In this document: positions 35,462 to 43,520 of the stretch, piece by piece
Position numbering within the stretch: position 1 is the stretch's first letter
Layout of the letters: every line of letters starts with the position of its first letter
Source: Parafrigoribacterium mesophilum
Lineage (GTDB): Bacteria; Actinomycetota; Actinomycetes; Actinomycetales; Microbacteriaceae
NCBI RefSeq assembly: GCF_039652555.1
Contig: NZ_JBDJAF010000001.1
Coordinates: forward strand, 186,001 to 250,000
Length of the DNA stretch: 64,000 nt
Direction: 5' to 3'
The notes under the pieces: generated by a model
What the model was told of the DNA's origin: nothing
Seen by the model: the letters and a program-made list of their open reading frames with translations, nothing else
The model's database searches: none
Program-made: the position numbers and the translations under genes

Positions 35462-35559
35462 CGTCATTCTATCCTGACCCGTTTCAAGGAGTTTCTGACC
35501 TGAACCGGCCACACGGCAGTCAAGTAGGGGTGCCGGCGACAGAAACTCCGTGAGACGGG

Positions 35560-36372
35560 TTAAGGAAGGCGGTCGGAAAGCGGGGTGGCCTGGTGGAAGA
35601 GCACCTGCCAGCCGGACGGGGTACGGCGCCACAGCGAGGTGCTGCGGATGCTGCGCGGGCCACTGCTGAGGGTGTATCGGAGCTGATACAGGCCGGATGC
35701 CAACTGCCAACTGGCAGCATCCTCGGGTTCAAAAAGCAGCGGTGTGGATGCTGCGAAGACGTCGACCGCTTCCCGGCGGGTGAGGATCGCACCGGCATCG
35801 TCAATCGCCCAGTAGTCTTCGTGCAGCAGCGACTCCACCGTCGCCCGATCCACATCCGTACCCCGCAGCAACGCCTCGGCCGCGAGCAAATCCGCCAACT
35901 CGCCATCAGTGCCGGATGCCGCAGCCCCGACATCCGCCGCCCCGGCGCCCGCGGCACCGACATCCGCCCCTGTGTCCAGTGCCAGGTTCACCAGCCCGTC
36001 GGCGCGTGAGTTGTTCAGCCGTGGCACCCATTGAAAGGTCACATCGCTCGTAGCCAACTCTGCGCGCACCTCCGCGGCCAGCGCAGCCATGGCCGGATGC
36101 TTGATCTTCCACCGTCCGGACATCTGCTCGACGACGAGCTTCGAGTCCATTCTCACCAGCAGGTGAGCCTCCGAGTCGATGGCCCTGGCGCGCCTGACAC
36201 CCTCAAGCAGTCCGTGATACTCGGCGACGTTGTTGGTTGCGACCCCGAGGTACCGACCGACCTCGGCGAGTACCTCACCCGTCGCCGCGTCGATCACCAC
36301 TGATCCGCTCGCCGCCGGCCCGGGGTTGCCGCGGGAGCCACCGTCTGCCTCGACGACGAGCGTGCGGGACAT
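35560..36372 (-). CDS. RNase H-like domain fused to a SnoaL/DUF4440-like domain
   Basis: A 270-residue two-domain protein. Residues 1-130 are an RNase HI fold with all four acidic catalytic residues (D10 in E-A-D-G-G-S-R-G-N-P-G, E51, D76, D125), so RNA-DNA hybrid cleavage is plausible. A linker of Gly/Ala/Asp follows (134-157). Residues 158-266 resemble the NTF2-like SnoaL/DUF4440 fold (L-L-H-E-D-Y-W-A-I, T-R-R-E-A-V, S-L-W-R-R-T-P-S-G-W-Q-V-L-F-H-Q). In mycobacteria the equivalent gene has an acid phosphatase domain in this place. The start overlaps the previous stop by 1 nt (TGATG). Confidence 0.85.
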   Translation of the reverse strand: MSRTLVVEADGGSRGNPGPAASGSVVIDAATGEVLAEVGRYLGVATNNVAEYHGLLEGVRRARAIDSEAHLLVRMDSKLVVEQMSGRWKIKHPAMAALAAEVRAELATSDVTFQWVPRLNNSRADGLVNLALDTGADVGAAGAGAADVGAAASGTDGELADLLAAEALLRGTDVDRATVESLLHEDYWAIDDAGAILTRREAVDVFAASTPLLFEPEDAASWQLASGLYQLRYTLSSGPRSIRSTSLWRRTPSGWQVLFHQATPLSDRLP

Positions 36373-37112
36373 CAGATCCCGGACTCTGCCGTTCGCACCA
36401 GAATGGCGTTGCTGTCCGGGCACAGCAGCACGTCGTCCGGGGCCGCGGCCCGGATGATCGCCATGTCGTGCTCGTTGAGCTTGAGACCGCTCGCCCCAGA
36501 CACCCCACCGCGCAACAGGGATGCGCCGGCGCCGTAACGTTCGCGTTGACGTTCGTAGAGCGCCAGCAGGTCTTGCGGAAGCTTCTCGGCAACGGTGGCC
36601 CGATTCGCCTGCGCGTGCTTCTGCTCGCTCGACACGGTGCCCATCACGCTGCCGAGCCGCGCCTCCACCTCTACCCGCTCCGCGGCGAGCTCGTCCTTGG
36701 CCGCTTGTGCACGCGCCTGATCCTCCTCGAGTGCCTGGATGCGCTCCATCACCTCGAGTTCGATCTCCTCCAGGTCGAATTGCCGCTTCCGCAGGCTGGC
36801 CAGCTCGGTCTCCAGTCCTGCGACGTCTTTGAGCGAGGAGGTCGCGTTCACCCGCTCGGTGTCCCGCGCGATTCTGGCCTCGACGACGGCGACATCGGAT
36901 TCGGCTCGTGCCAGTTCGGTGCGGGTATCCTCCAGCGCACCACCGATGGTGGCCAGCTGCCCGTCGACTTCCCTTGCCCGCGCGTTCAACTCGGCCAGCG
37001 CGGCATGTTCAGGCACACCCGCTGCCTGGTGAGCCAGCTGCTGCAGCCGGGTGTCGATGGCCTGCAGATCCAGTAATCGTGCCTGATCTTCTGGGCTAGC
37101 TTTCAGTGCCAT
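36372..37112 (-). CDS. Coiled-coil protein with a degenerated C4 zinc ribbon
   Basis: A 246-residue protein. Residues 5-190 form a long coiled coil (antiparallel hairpin in the family), with L-K-D-V-A-G-L-E-T-E-L-A-S-L as the conserved tip. The C-terminus aligns to the C4-type zinc ribbon of the Rv2229c family, but the first Cys pair is gone (G-V-S-G-A-S-G near 203-209) and the second is reduced to C231-P-D-S. Zinc binding is therefore unlikely, although the final I-L-V-R-T-x-E-S-G-I is kept. It sits between Nif3-like and RNase H genes, the standard actinobacterial order, with 48 nt and a 1-nt overlap respectively. Confidence 0.87.
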   Translation of the reverse strand: MALKASPEDQARLLDLQAIDTRLQQLAHQAAGVPEHAALAELNARAREVDGQLATIGGALEDTRTELARAESDVAVVEARIARDTERVNATSSLKDVAGLETELASLRKRQFDLEEIELEVMERIQALEEDQARAQAAKDELAAERVEVEARLGSVMGTVSSEQKHAQANRATVAEKLPQDLLALYERQRERYGAGASLLRGGVSGASGLKLNEHDMAIIRAAAPDDVLLCPDSNAILVRTAESGI

Positions 37113-37160
37113 CTGTTCCTCACTTTAGGTTCATGCGGGTCTTGGTCGGATTGGATGCTG

Positions 37161-37979
37161 CTATTGCATAACCACAAAGTCCCACGGATCGGTGCGCAGG
37201 TCGCTGACGGTCACGGTGACCTCGGGCAATTCCTGACGCAACTGTTCCGCGGCGGTGTCGAGCCACAGCCATTCGCTGGCCCAATGCGAAACGTCGATCA
37301 GAGCTGTGCCACCGGAGACCTGCGCATTCTCCCGGAATTCCGAAGCCGGATGGTGCCGCAGGTCGGAAGTGATGTAGACATCCGCGGCCAGCACCGCCGG
37401 TTCGCCCAGCAGCGAGTCCCCCGCGCCGCCACACAGCGCGATGCGTCGCACCGGTGCGTCGAATGCCCCGGAAACTCGGATGCCGGATGCCGTCGCCGGC
37501 AACAGCGCACCGAGCTTTCTGGCCAGGGCACCGAGCGTGATCGCCTGCGGCAGGGTGCCCGCCCTGCCGATGCCTTGAGTTGGGATGGCCCCGGCGACGA
37601 TCGGCGCAGCATCCTCAAGCCCCAGCATCCCGGCAAGCACCGCGGAGGTGCCCGACTCTACGACATCGGCGTTGGTGTGCGCTGCGATGAGCGCGCATCC
37701 TCCGCGGATCAGCCGCGCCACGACGGCCCCCTTGTAGCGATCTTCGGCGACGGTGGTAACTCCCCGGAGCAGGAGCGGGTGGTGGGTGAGCAACAGATCG
37801 ACCTTGGCCTGGACAGCTTCGTCCACGGTGTCGAGCACGGCATCGACAGCGAGGTGGATCGAACCCACGGATGCGGCGGGGTCGCCGACGAGCAAACCCG
37901 GGGCGTCCCAGCCCTCGGCTCCGGACATCGGCCAGAGCTTCAGGACTGCGGCGTTCACTTCGGCGACAGAGACGGGCAT
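37161..37979 (-). CDS. Nif3-like dinuclear metal centre protein
   Basis: A 272-residue protein of the Nif3/YbgI/DUF34 family, which forms a hexameric toroid with two metal ions per subunit. Metal-binding elements are visible: L-L-T-H-H-P-L-L-L (two His), A-H-T-N-A-D, and near the C-terminus L-I-D-V-S-H-W-A-S-E (His and Glu). W-D-A-P-G-L-L-V-G-D-P replaces the usual W-D-N-x-G-L-x-x-G, a mild change. The molecular function is unsettled; GTP cyclohydrolase-I-type and damage-control roles have been proposed. First gene of the operon with the coiled-coil and RNase H-like proteins. Confidence 0.92.
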   Translation of the reverse strand: MPVSVAEVNAAVLKLWPMSGAEGWDAPGLLVGDPAASVGSIHLAVDAVLDTVDEAVQAKVDLLLTHHPLLLRGVTTVAEDRYKGAVVARLIRGGCALIAAHTNADVVESGTSAVLAGMLGLEDAAPIVAGAIPTQGIGRAGTLPQAITLGALARKLGALLPATASGIRVSGAFDAPVRRIALCGGAGDSLLGEPAVLAADVYITSDLRHHPASEFRENAQVSGGTALIDVSHWASEWLWLDTAAEQLRQELPEVTVTVSDLRTDPWDFVVMQ

Positions 37980-38059
37980 CCCGCCAGTCTAGTAATTCGG
38001 GCTCCGGCGAAAGAGCGGCCCCGATGATTGAGGCCGTTGAAATCACGCGAGGCACAGAA

Positions 38060-38131
38060 CCGGGTCTCGACAGGCTCGACCACCCGGAAGCGGCCACCTG
38101 CGCGGGTCTCGACAGGCTCGACCACCGGAAC
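38060..38131. repeat. Dispersed palindromic intergenic repeat, copies 2 and 3
   Basis: GGTCTCGACAGGCTCGACC occurs twice (about 38062 and 38105), with a third partial CTCGACCACCGG after it. It is the same element as at 30431-30459. It lies in the 183-nt gap between csrA's 3' end and the Nif3 gene start, where nothing else is recognised. Confidence 0.8.
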
Positions 38132-38162
38132 GCTCGACCACCGGGGGCCGGTCACCGGGGGG

Positions 38163-38399
38163 TCAGGAGTGCGGGAGCCCCAGTTGCGCCTTGATACGCT
38201 CGGCCGCATCCGGGTCGGCCTGCGCGGCAGCGACATTCGCCTCGGTGACCGCCCGCACTACCTCGTCGCGTTGAATCTTGACGCCGTTCGGCGCTTCGAT
38301 CCCGATCCGCACGCCGTCGCGCCGCACGTCGAGCACCGTGATGACCACATCGTCGCCGATGAGGATCTTCTCCCCGGTTTTCCGCGTGAGCACCAGCAC
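38163..38399 (-). CDS. csrA: Carbon storage regulator CsrA
   Basis: A 78-residue RNA-binding translational regulator, start GTG. It matches CsrA over its core: L-V-L-T-R-K-T-G-E-K-I-L-I-G, I-T-V-L-D-V, V-R-I-G-I-E-A-P, and V-x-I-x-R-D-E-V. The RNA-contacting N-terminal strand and the R-x-E/D-V residue are present. In flagellated Gram-positive bacteria CsrA blocks translation of flagellin by binding its leader and is held off by FliW. Here it is the last gene of the flagellar run, 9 nt after the FlhF-like gene, and the fliC leader has two matching sites. Confidence 0.95.
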   Translation of the reverse strand: MLVLTRKTGEKILIGDDVVITVLDVRRDGVRIGIEAPNGVKIQRDEVVRAVTEANVAAAQADPDAAERIKAQLGLPHS

Positions 38400-38408
38400 C
38401 CGCCCACT

Positions 38409-39356
38409 CTACCGAAGCCGCTGTTGAACCCCGACCATCGCCACGGCATCCACCGACACCACCGATCCGATGGCGCGCATCCACGCCGCGGTGTCGTCCG
38501 GCGGGCGCCCCACGTCCACCGCTGCCCACACTTGATCCGGATGCAACTGCTGGATCGCAGCGCCACGCGAACGCAGGGTCGAGACGTCGGGTGACGTGTC
38601 CCCCAACCCCAGTGCGACGAAGACACTGTGCCCGGACTGCACGCCCTGCACCCGCGCGGTGAGTGCGGTGCGCCTATCATCCACTCGCTGCGCACCGACG
38701 ATACTCAATTCGCCAGCCACGCTGACCTCGCCTGCGCCCGCCGTGCTCGCCAACGCGTCGGCGACGAGGTACGGGTCCTCGCCCATGCCAACCACCACCA
38801 CCAGGTCGCCTGCTCCTCGAAGCGGCCGCGGCGAATCCGGAGTGACGACCTGGGGCGCGGGCTCCGCAGTGATGCTGGCGAGGTCCGCAAGGATGCCGGC
38901 GAACGTGTCGGACCTGGTCGAGACGTTCTCGGCGGGAACGCGCGCGGTCTCGCCACCGTCGCCTCGCCGGATTCCGGCCTCTCCCCTGCCGGATACCGTC
39001 GGTGTTCCGCCAGCCATGCCGTTGAGCTGACCCTCGTCTTCCTCGGCGCGCTCCAACAGCGCGGCGAGGCCCACTCGCGCCGGCAGGTCCAGTAGCGCGT
39101 CGGCAACCTCGCCGGGCAGGATCGCGCCGGGCAGCACCGCTTCCGGCACGGGAGCGGCTTCCGGCGAGGCATCCGGTTGACCGTCCGGCCGCTGCGAAAC
39201 CTCCACGATCAGCTCGTAGTGCCTCCTGGCGAAGAAGCCGCGGATGCCGCCGACCGTGACCTTCTCGACCCGAACAATCGTCGCCGTCGTGCCGTGTTCG
39301 GCCAGCACCTGCGCCTGAAGATCGGACAGGCTTGTACCCTCAAGCTGCAATCGCAT
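38409..39356 (-). CDS. FlhF-like protein without a GTPase P-loop
   Basis: A 315-residue protein. Its N-terminal 50 residues resemble FlhF (L-x-D-L-Q-A-Q-V-L-A-E-H-G-T-T-A-T-I, V-G-G-I-R-G-F-F-A-R-R-H-Y-E). The centre is a long acidic, Pro/Ala-rich region. The C-terminal third has the alternating pattern of an SRP-type NTPase fold. Where G1 (G-x-x-G-x-G-K-T-T) should be, the sequence is V-V-V-V-G-M-G-E-D-P-Y, with no Lys-Thr. GTP binding is therefore doubtful. FlhF normally sets flagellum position. Location after flhA, which it overlaps by 17 nt, is the usual FlhF place and supports the relation. Confidence 0.72.
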   Translation of the reverse strand: MRLQLEGTSLSDLQAQVLAEHGTTATIVRVEKVTVGGIRGFFARRHYELIVEVSQRPDGQPDASPEAAPVPEAVLPGAILPGEVADALLDLPARVGLAALLERAEEDEGQLNGMAGGTPTVSGRGEAGIRRGDGGETARVPAENVSTRSDTFAGILADLASITAEPAPQVVTPDSPRPLRGAGDLVVVVGMGEDPYLVADALASTAGAGEVSVAGELSIVGAQRVDDRRTALTARVQGVQSGHSVFVALGLGDTSPDVSTLRSRGAAIQQLHPDQVWAAVDVGRPPDDTAAWMRAIGSVVSVDAVAMVGVQQRLR

Positions 39357-41388
39357 CCGCGCCTCGCACCACCCCTACCGTCTCGACGTCCACGTTCGCG
39401 GCGGTCGCCTCCTGGTAGGACAGCACAGCAAGTCCCGCCACCTGCGGTGCGACCAGGCGACGGATGGCGGGCCGCAGCGCTGGTGCACACACCAGCACGG
39501 CCGTCCGGCCGGTCTCCTCGACCTTGGTGACCGATTCGGTGAGTGAGGCCAGTACCGCCTCCAGCCGGTTCGGGTCCAGCAGGATCTGCGTGCCCTGATC
39601 GGACGGGCGTAACCCCTCCAGCATCGACTGCTCGAGGGTCGGGTCGATCATGATGACCCGTAGCACCGACCCGTCCAGGTACTTCGCCGCCAGAGCCGGG
39701 CCGAGGGCTTGCCTGGCCGCTTCGATGAGTCCCTCCGGCTCGGTCGACACCTTGGCGCGAAGAGTCAGCGCCTCGTAGATGCGCGGCAGGTCGTTGATCG
39801 GGATCTGCTCCACGAGCAGCCCCTCGAGCACGCGCTGCACCTCCGCCAGCGACAGCAGCCCGGGGATCAGTTCGTCGACGGCCGAGGGGTTGGCGCCCTT
39901 AACGCCCTCGGTGAGCACCCGCACGTCTTCCCTGGTGAGCAGCCGGGCGGCGTTGGCCGTGATGATGGACGACAGGTGCGTCACGAGCACCGATACCCGG
40001 TCGATCACGGTGGCCCCGGTCATCTCGGCGCTGTGGCGCAACTCCGTGGGCACCCACTTGCCGGCCAGCCCGAACACCGGCTCGATGGTCGTGGTGCCCG
40101 GCAGCGAGTCGAGCGCGTCTCCCAGGGCCAGGTCCTTGCCAGAGGGCGCCAGTCCCCGTCCGGCTTCCACCCCGGCGATCCTGATCACATAGGTGGAGGA
40201 TGGCAGGTCGATGCTGTCCCGGGTGCGAACCGGCGGCACCACGATGCCCAACTCCATCGCGATCTTGCGGCGCAGCGCGCGCACCCTGGCCAGCAGGTCG
40301 TCGGAAGCGCCGGACACCATATCGACGAGGTCCGGGGCGAGCAGGATTTCCAGGGCGTGCACCCGCATCTGCTCGATCAGATCCTCGGTGGTCTCCGAAC
40401 GTGGTCCGTTTTTCTCGGCTTCGGCGATCTCCAGCTCCGCGGTCTCGGCCTGCTCGCGTGCCCGGATGCGCTGGGCCGCGATGATCAACACGGCGCCGAT
40501 CAGGATGAACGGGATCATCGGCATCCCCGGGATGACCGACATCACGATGGCGGCGCTGCCGGCGATCATGAGCGCGTTGCGGGACTGCGTCAGCTGCGCC
40601 GACGCCGAGGTGCCCATGTCCGCTTCGGCGTTGGAGCGGGTGACGATCATGCCGGTGGATACCGCCATCAGCAGGGCCGGAATCTGGGTGACCAGACCGT
40701 CACCGATGGTGAGCAGCGTGTAGGTGTTCAGCGCGTCGCCGATCTCCATGCCGCGCTGCAGCATCCCGATCGCGATCCCGCCGACGATGTTGATGATGAT
40801 GATGATGATTCCGGCGATCGCGTCGCCCTTGACGAACTTGGATGCGCCGTCCATGGCGCCGTAGAAGTCCGCCTCGGCAGACACCTCGGCGCGGCGCTCC
40901 CGGGCCTGGGTGTCGGTGATCAGGCCGGCGTTGAGGTCGGCATCGATGGCCATCTGCTTGCCCGGCATCGCGTCCAGGGTGAACCGGGCCCCGACTTCGG
41001 CGACCCGCTCGGCGCCCTTGGTGACCACGACGAAATGGATCACCACCAGGATCAGGAAGATGACGGCCCCGATGATGATGGAGCCGCCGACCGCCACGTG
41101 CCCGAACGCGGCGATCACCTGACCGGCGTACCCATCGCCGAGTACCAGCCGAGTGGACGCGACATTGAGACCGAGCCGGAACAGGGTGGCCACCAACAGC
41201 AGCGACGGGAACACCGAGAAATCCAGCGGCTTCTTCACGAACATGGTGGTGAGCAGGATCACCAACGCCAGCATGATGTTGACGATGATCAGAATGTCCA
41301 GCATGAACGCCGGCACCGGCACCACAAGCAGCATGATGATGCCCACCACGCCCATCGGGACGGCGAGCTTAGACAGGTTGCGGTTCAC
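39340..41388 (-). CDS. flhA: Flagellar type III export protein FlhA
   Basis: A 682-residue export-gate subunit with eight N-terminal membrane helices (to about residue 300) and a large cytoplasmic domain that docks chaperone-substrate complexes. The family signature is present as R-F-T-L-D-A-M-P-G-K-Q-M-A-I-D-A-D-L, together with F-P-S-L-L-L-V-A-T-L-F-R-L-G-L-N-V-A. A GTG at 41388 is chosen because GGAGG lies 8 nt before it; the frame extends 5 codons further to a TTG. Starts 1 nt after the flhB stop. Confidence 0.96.
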   Translation of the reverse strand: MNRNLSKLAVPMGVVGIIMLLVVPVPAFMLDILIIVNIMLALVILLTTMFVKKPLDFSVFPSLLLVATLFRLGLNVASTRLVLGDGYAGQVIAAFGHVAVGGSIIIGAVIFLILVVIHFVVVTKGAERVAEVGARFTLDAMPGKQMAIDADLNAGLITDTQARERRAEVSAEADFYGAMDGASKFVKGDAIAGIIIIIINIVGGIAIGMLQRGMEIGDALNTYTLLTIGDGLVTQIPALLMAVSTGMIVTRSNAEADMGTSASAQLTQSRNALMIAGSAAIVMSVIPGMPMIPFILIGAVLIIAAQRIRAREQAETAELEIAEAEKNGPRSETTEDLIEQMRVHALEILLAPDLVDMVSGASDDLLARVRALRRKIAMELGIVVPPVRTRDSIDLPSSTYVIRIAGVEAGRGLAPSGKDLALGDALDSLPGTTTIEPVFGLAGKWVPTELRHSAEMTGATVIDRVSVLVTHLSSIITANAARLLTREDVRVLTEGVKGANPSAVDELIPGLLSLAEVQRVLEGLLVEQIPINDLPRIYEALTLRAKVSTEPEGLIEAARQALGPALAAKYLDGSVLRVIMIDPTLEQSMLEGLRPSDQGTQILLDPNRLEAVLASLTESVTKVEETGRTAVLVCAPALRPAIRRLVAPQVAGLAVLSYQEATAANVDVETVGVVRGADAIAA

Positions 41389-41389
41389 G

Positions 41390-42484
41390 TTACGAGCCTC
41401 CAACGGTGGAATTGGTCATGGTGTGCACGCCGGCCGCGGAGCCGCGCCGCTTCAGCGCCATCACGAACGCGAGCACGCGGGCCACCTGGTTGTACAACTC
41501 GACCGGAATCTCCTGGCCGAGTTCGCAGGCGGCGTGCAACGCCCTGGCCAACGGAATGTCCCGCACCATCGGCACGCCGTCTGTGGCGGCCTGCTCCCGG
41601 ATGCGTGCGGCGATGGTGCCGGCGCCCTTCGCCACGACGCGTGGAGCTGACTTTCCCGGTTCGTACTTGAGCGCAATGGCGATGTGGGTGGGGTTGATCA
41701 CCACGACGTCGGAGTCGGCGATGGCGGCCATCATCCGGTTGCGGCTCATCGCCAGCTGCCGGGAGCGGCGCTGCGACTTGATCAGCGGGTCGCCGTCGGT
41801 GTTCTTGTTCTCGTCCTTGACTTCCTTCTTGGTCATCCTGGTCTTCTTGCGGTTTCGGCGCATCACCACGAAGACATCGAGCACGGCTAGGGCGAGTCCG
41901 GCGAGCACCGCGGAGCGCAACATGGAGCCGGCCCCGTCGCCCGCGGCGTCAAGCAACGCAGATACCGGCAGGCCGCCTGCGGTCATCAGGATCGGAGTGA
42001 GACCCTGGATCACCCAGAACAGTACGAGGCCGACGACGGCGGTCTTCAGCAGCGCCTTGAAACCGTTCCACAGTGCTTGGGTTCCGAACACCCGGTTCAG
42101 TCCGGTGACCAGGTTGAACTGCTCGAACTTGCCCTGCAGTTTGGTGAGGTGGAATCCGCCCTGAGCCGCGGAACCGACCAGCACCGACAGCGCCACCACC
42201 GACAGGAACGGGGTGAGCGTGGTGAGCACCGACCCGAGCGCATCACCGAGCACGCGCACCGCGGTCGCCGGATCCGGGTTCGCGGCCAGAGCGCCGACCG
42301 CGAACACCTGCTCGGTGCCCGCGGCGGCCCCGAGCGAGATGGTGCTGGGCAGCATCAGCGCCGCCGCGCCAACGCCCAGCCACGCGGTCATGTCCTGGGA
42401 GCGGGACAGCTGCCCCTTGTCCAGGACCTCCTTCATCCGCTTCTGGGTGGCCTGCTCGGTCTTTTCGCCGGAGTCGTCGGGCAT
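41390..42484 (-). CDS. flhB: Flagellar type III export switch protein FlhB
   Basis: A 364-residue membrane protein that switches export from hook to filament subunits. The N-terminal G-E-K-T-E-Q-A-T-Q-K-R and four hydrophobic segments are followed by the basic linker K-K-T-R-M-T-K-K-E-V-K-D-E. The self-cleavage motif is N264-P-T-H, cut between Asn and Pro. The C-terminal domain continues through Y-E-P-G-K-S-A-P-R-V and P-V-x-L-Y-N-Q-V-A-R. It starts directly at the fliR stop with no spacer. Confidence 0.96.
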   Translation of the reverse strand: MPDDSGEKTEQATQKRMKEVLDKGQLSRSQDMTAWLGVGAAALMLPSTISLGAAAGTEQVFAVGALAANPDPATAVRVLGDALGSVLTTLTPFLSVVALSVLVGSAAQGGFHLTKLQGKFEQFNLVTGLNRVFGTQALWNGFKALLKTAVVGLVLFWVIQGLTPILMTAGGLPVSALLDAAGDGAGSMLRSAVLAGLALAVLDVFVVMRRNRKKTRMTKKEVKDENKNTDGDPLIKSQRRSRQLAMSRNRMMAAIADSDVVVINPTHIAIALKYEPGKSAPRVVAKGAGTIAARIREQAATDGVPMVRDIPLARALHAACELGQEIPVELYNQVARVLAFVMALKRRGSAAGVHTMTNSTVGGS

Positions 42485-43243
42485 TCAGTTCACCCCCGGC
42501 AACACGGCCAGCGCCTGCCCGGTGAGGGAGGCGACGATCCACGGCAGCGCGATGAAGACGATGGATGCGAGGGTGACGGTGAGCAGGATCTTAAGCGGGA
42601 AGCCCATTGCGAACGCGTTCAATGCCGGCGCGACGCGCGTGAGCAGACCGAGACCGGCATCCGCCAGGAACAGCACCACGAGCAGCGGGCCGGCGATCTG
42701 CACGGAGGCGAGGAACATCTGGGTGACGCCGTTCACCATCGCCTCCGCCGGGGCGGTGAGATCGAATGCGCCACCGAGCGGGAACGCGCTGAAGCTGCGG
42801 TCCAGTCCGCCGAGGATGAGCTGGTAGCCGTTGGAGGCGAAGAGCAGCGCCAACGCAGTCATGTGGAACAGCCGGGCGAACTGGGCGCCGTTGATCATCG
42901 ACTGGGGGTCGAAACCCTGGGCCATCGAGAACCCGCCGAACATGTCGATCATGCTTCCGGCGGACTGCACAGCGGAGAACACGAGCATGACCAAGAACCC
43001 CAGGGCCGCTCCGATCACCACTTCGATGAGCAGCTGGCCGAGGTAGACGCCGGTGTTCTGCGGCACGTAGCTGCCCGTCACCTTCGGCGAGACCGCCAGC
43101 GCCAGGCCGATCGCGAGCATGCCTTTGATCCGCAGTGGGATCGCGTTGTGCGAGAACGGCGGCGCGATGACCAGGAATGCGGTGATCCGCACGCCGGCGA
43201 GCATCACCGCCTCGATCCAGCCCATGTTGATGGTGAACGCCAT
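42485..43243 (-). CDS. fliR: Flagellar export gate protein FliR
   Basis: A 252-residue membrane protein of the FliP-FliQ-FliR gate. It has about six hydrophobic stretches. The family pattern F-S-x-N-A-I-P-L-R-I-K-G-M-L-A-I-G-L-A lies near residue 30, G-x-A-L-G-F-L-V-M-L-V-F in the middle, and F-A-M-G-F-P-L-K-I-L-L-T near the C-terminus. It begins 1 nt after the fliQ stop. Confidence 0.95.
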   Translation of the reverse strand: MAFTINMGWIEAVMLAGVRITAFLVIAPPFSHNAIPLRIKGMLAIGLALAVSPKVTGSYVPQNTGVYLGQLLIEVVIGAALGFLVMLVFSAVQSAGSMIDMFGGFSMAQGFDPQSMINGAQFARLFHMTALALLFASNGYQLILGGLDRSFSAFPLGGAFDLTAPAEAMVNGVTQMFLASVQIAGPLLVVLFLADAGLGLLTRVAPALNAFAMGFPLKILLTVTLASIVFIALPWIVASLTGQALAVLPGVN

Positions 43244-43244
43244 G

Positions 43245-43520
43245 TCAGGCCCCGCCCAGCAGACCCGGGATGCGGGCGAACATTTCGTTCGTGAACGAGA
43301 CGATCTCCGAGATCATCCAGTGCCCGGAGATGAACAGTGCCACTCCCACCGCCGCCATTTTCGGCACGAACGCGAGCGTCACCTCTTGGATCTGGGTGAT
43401 CGATTGCAGCAGGGACACCCCGAAGCCCACCACCAGGGCTGTGATGAGGATGGGAGCGCACAGTTTCGCGGCGACCAGCAGTCCCTGCAATCCAATGTCC
43501 AATACAGCGTTGGTGTCCAC
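43245..43520 (-). CDS. fliQ: Flagellar export gate protein FliQ
   Basis: A 91-residue protein with two membrane helices, the typical FliQ size. Markers are the A-P-I-L-I-T-A-L-V-V-G-F-G-V-S-L-L-Q-S stretch and I-T-Q-I-Q-E-x-T-L-A-F-V-P-K immediately after it. The GTG start shares one base with the fliP stop (TAGTG), so translation is coupled. An upstream in-frame extension lies inside fliP and is not used. Confidence 0.95.
   Translation of the reverse strand: MDTNAVLDIGLQGLLVAAKLCAPILITALVVGFGVSLLQSITQIQEVTLAFVPKMAAVGVALFISGHWMISEIVSFTNEMFARIPGLLGGA

Noticed and set aside
35054..35503. 149-residue plus-strand frame and others in the rnpB region
   Set aside because: The sequence is RNase P RNA on the minus strand with a P1 helix and conserved core; the frame is incidental.
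39709..41670. 653-residue open frame on the plus strand across flhA/flhB
   Set aside because: It is the antisense of two clearly conserved genes, His/Arg/Gly/Asp-rich without any family motif; such shadows are common at this GC content.
42077..43294. 405-residue plus-strand frame across fliR/flhB
   Set aside because: Antisense of coupled membrane-protein genes; composition rich in His/Arg/Glu, with no start context.
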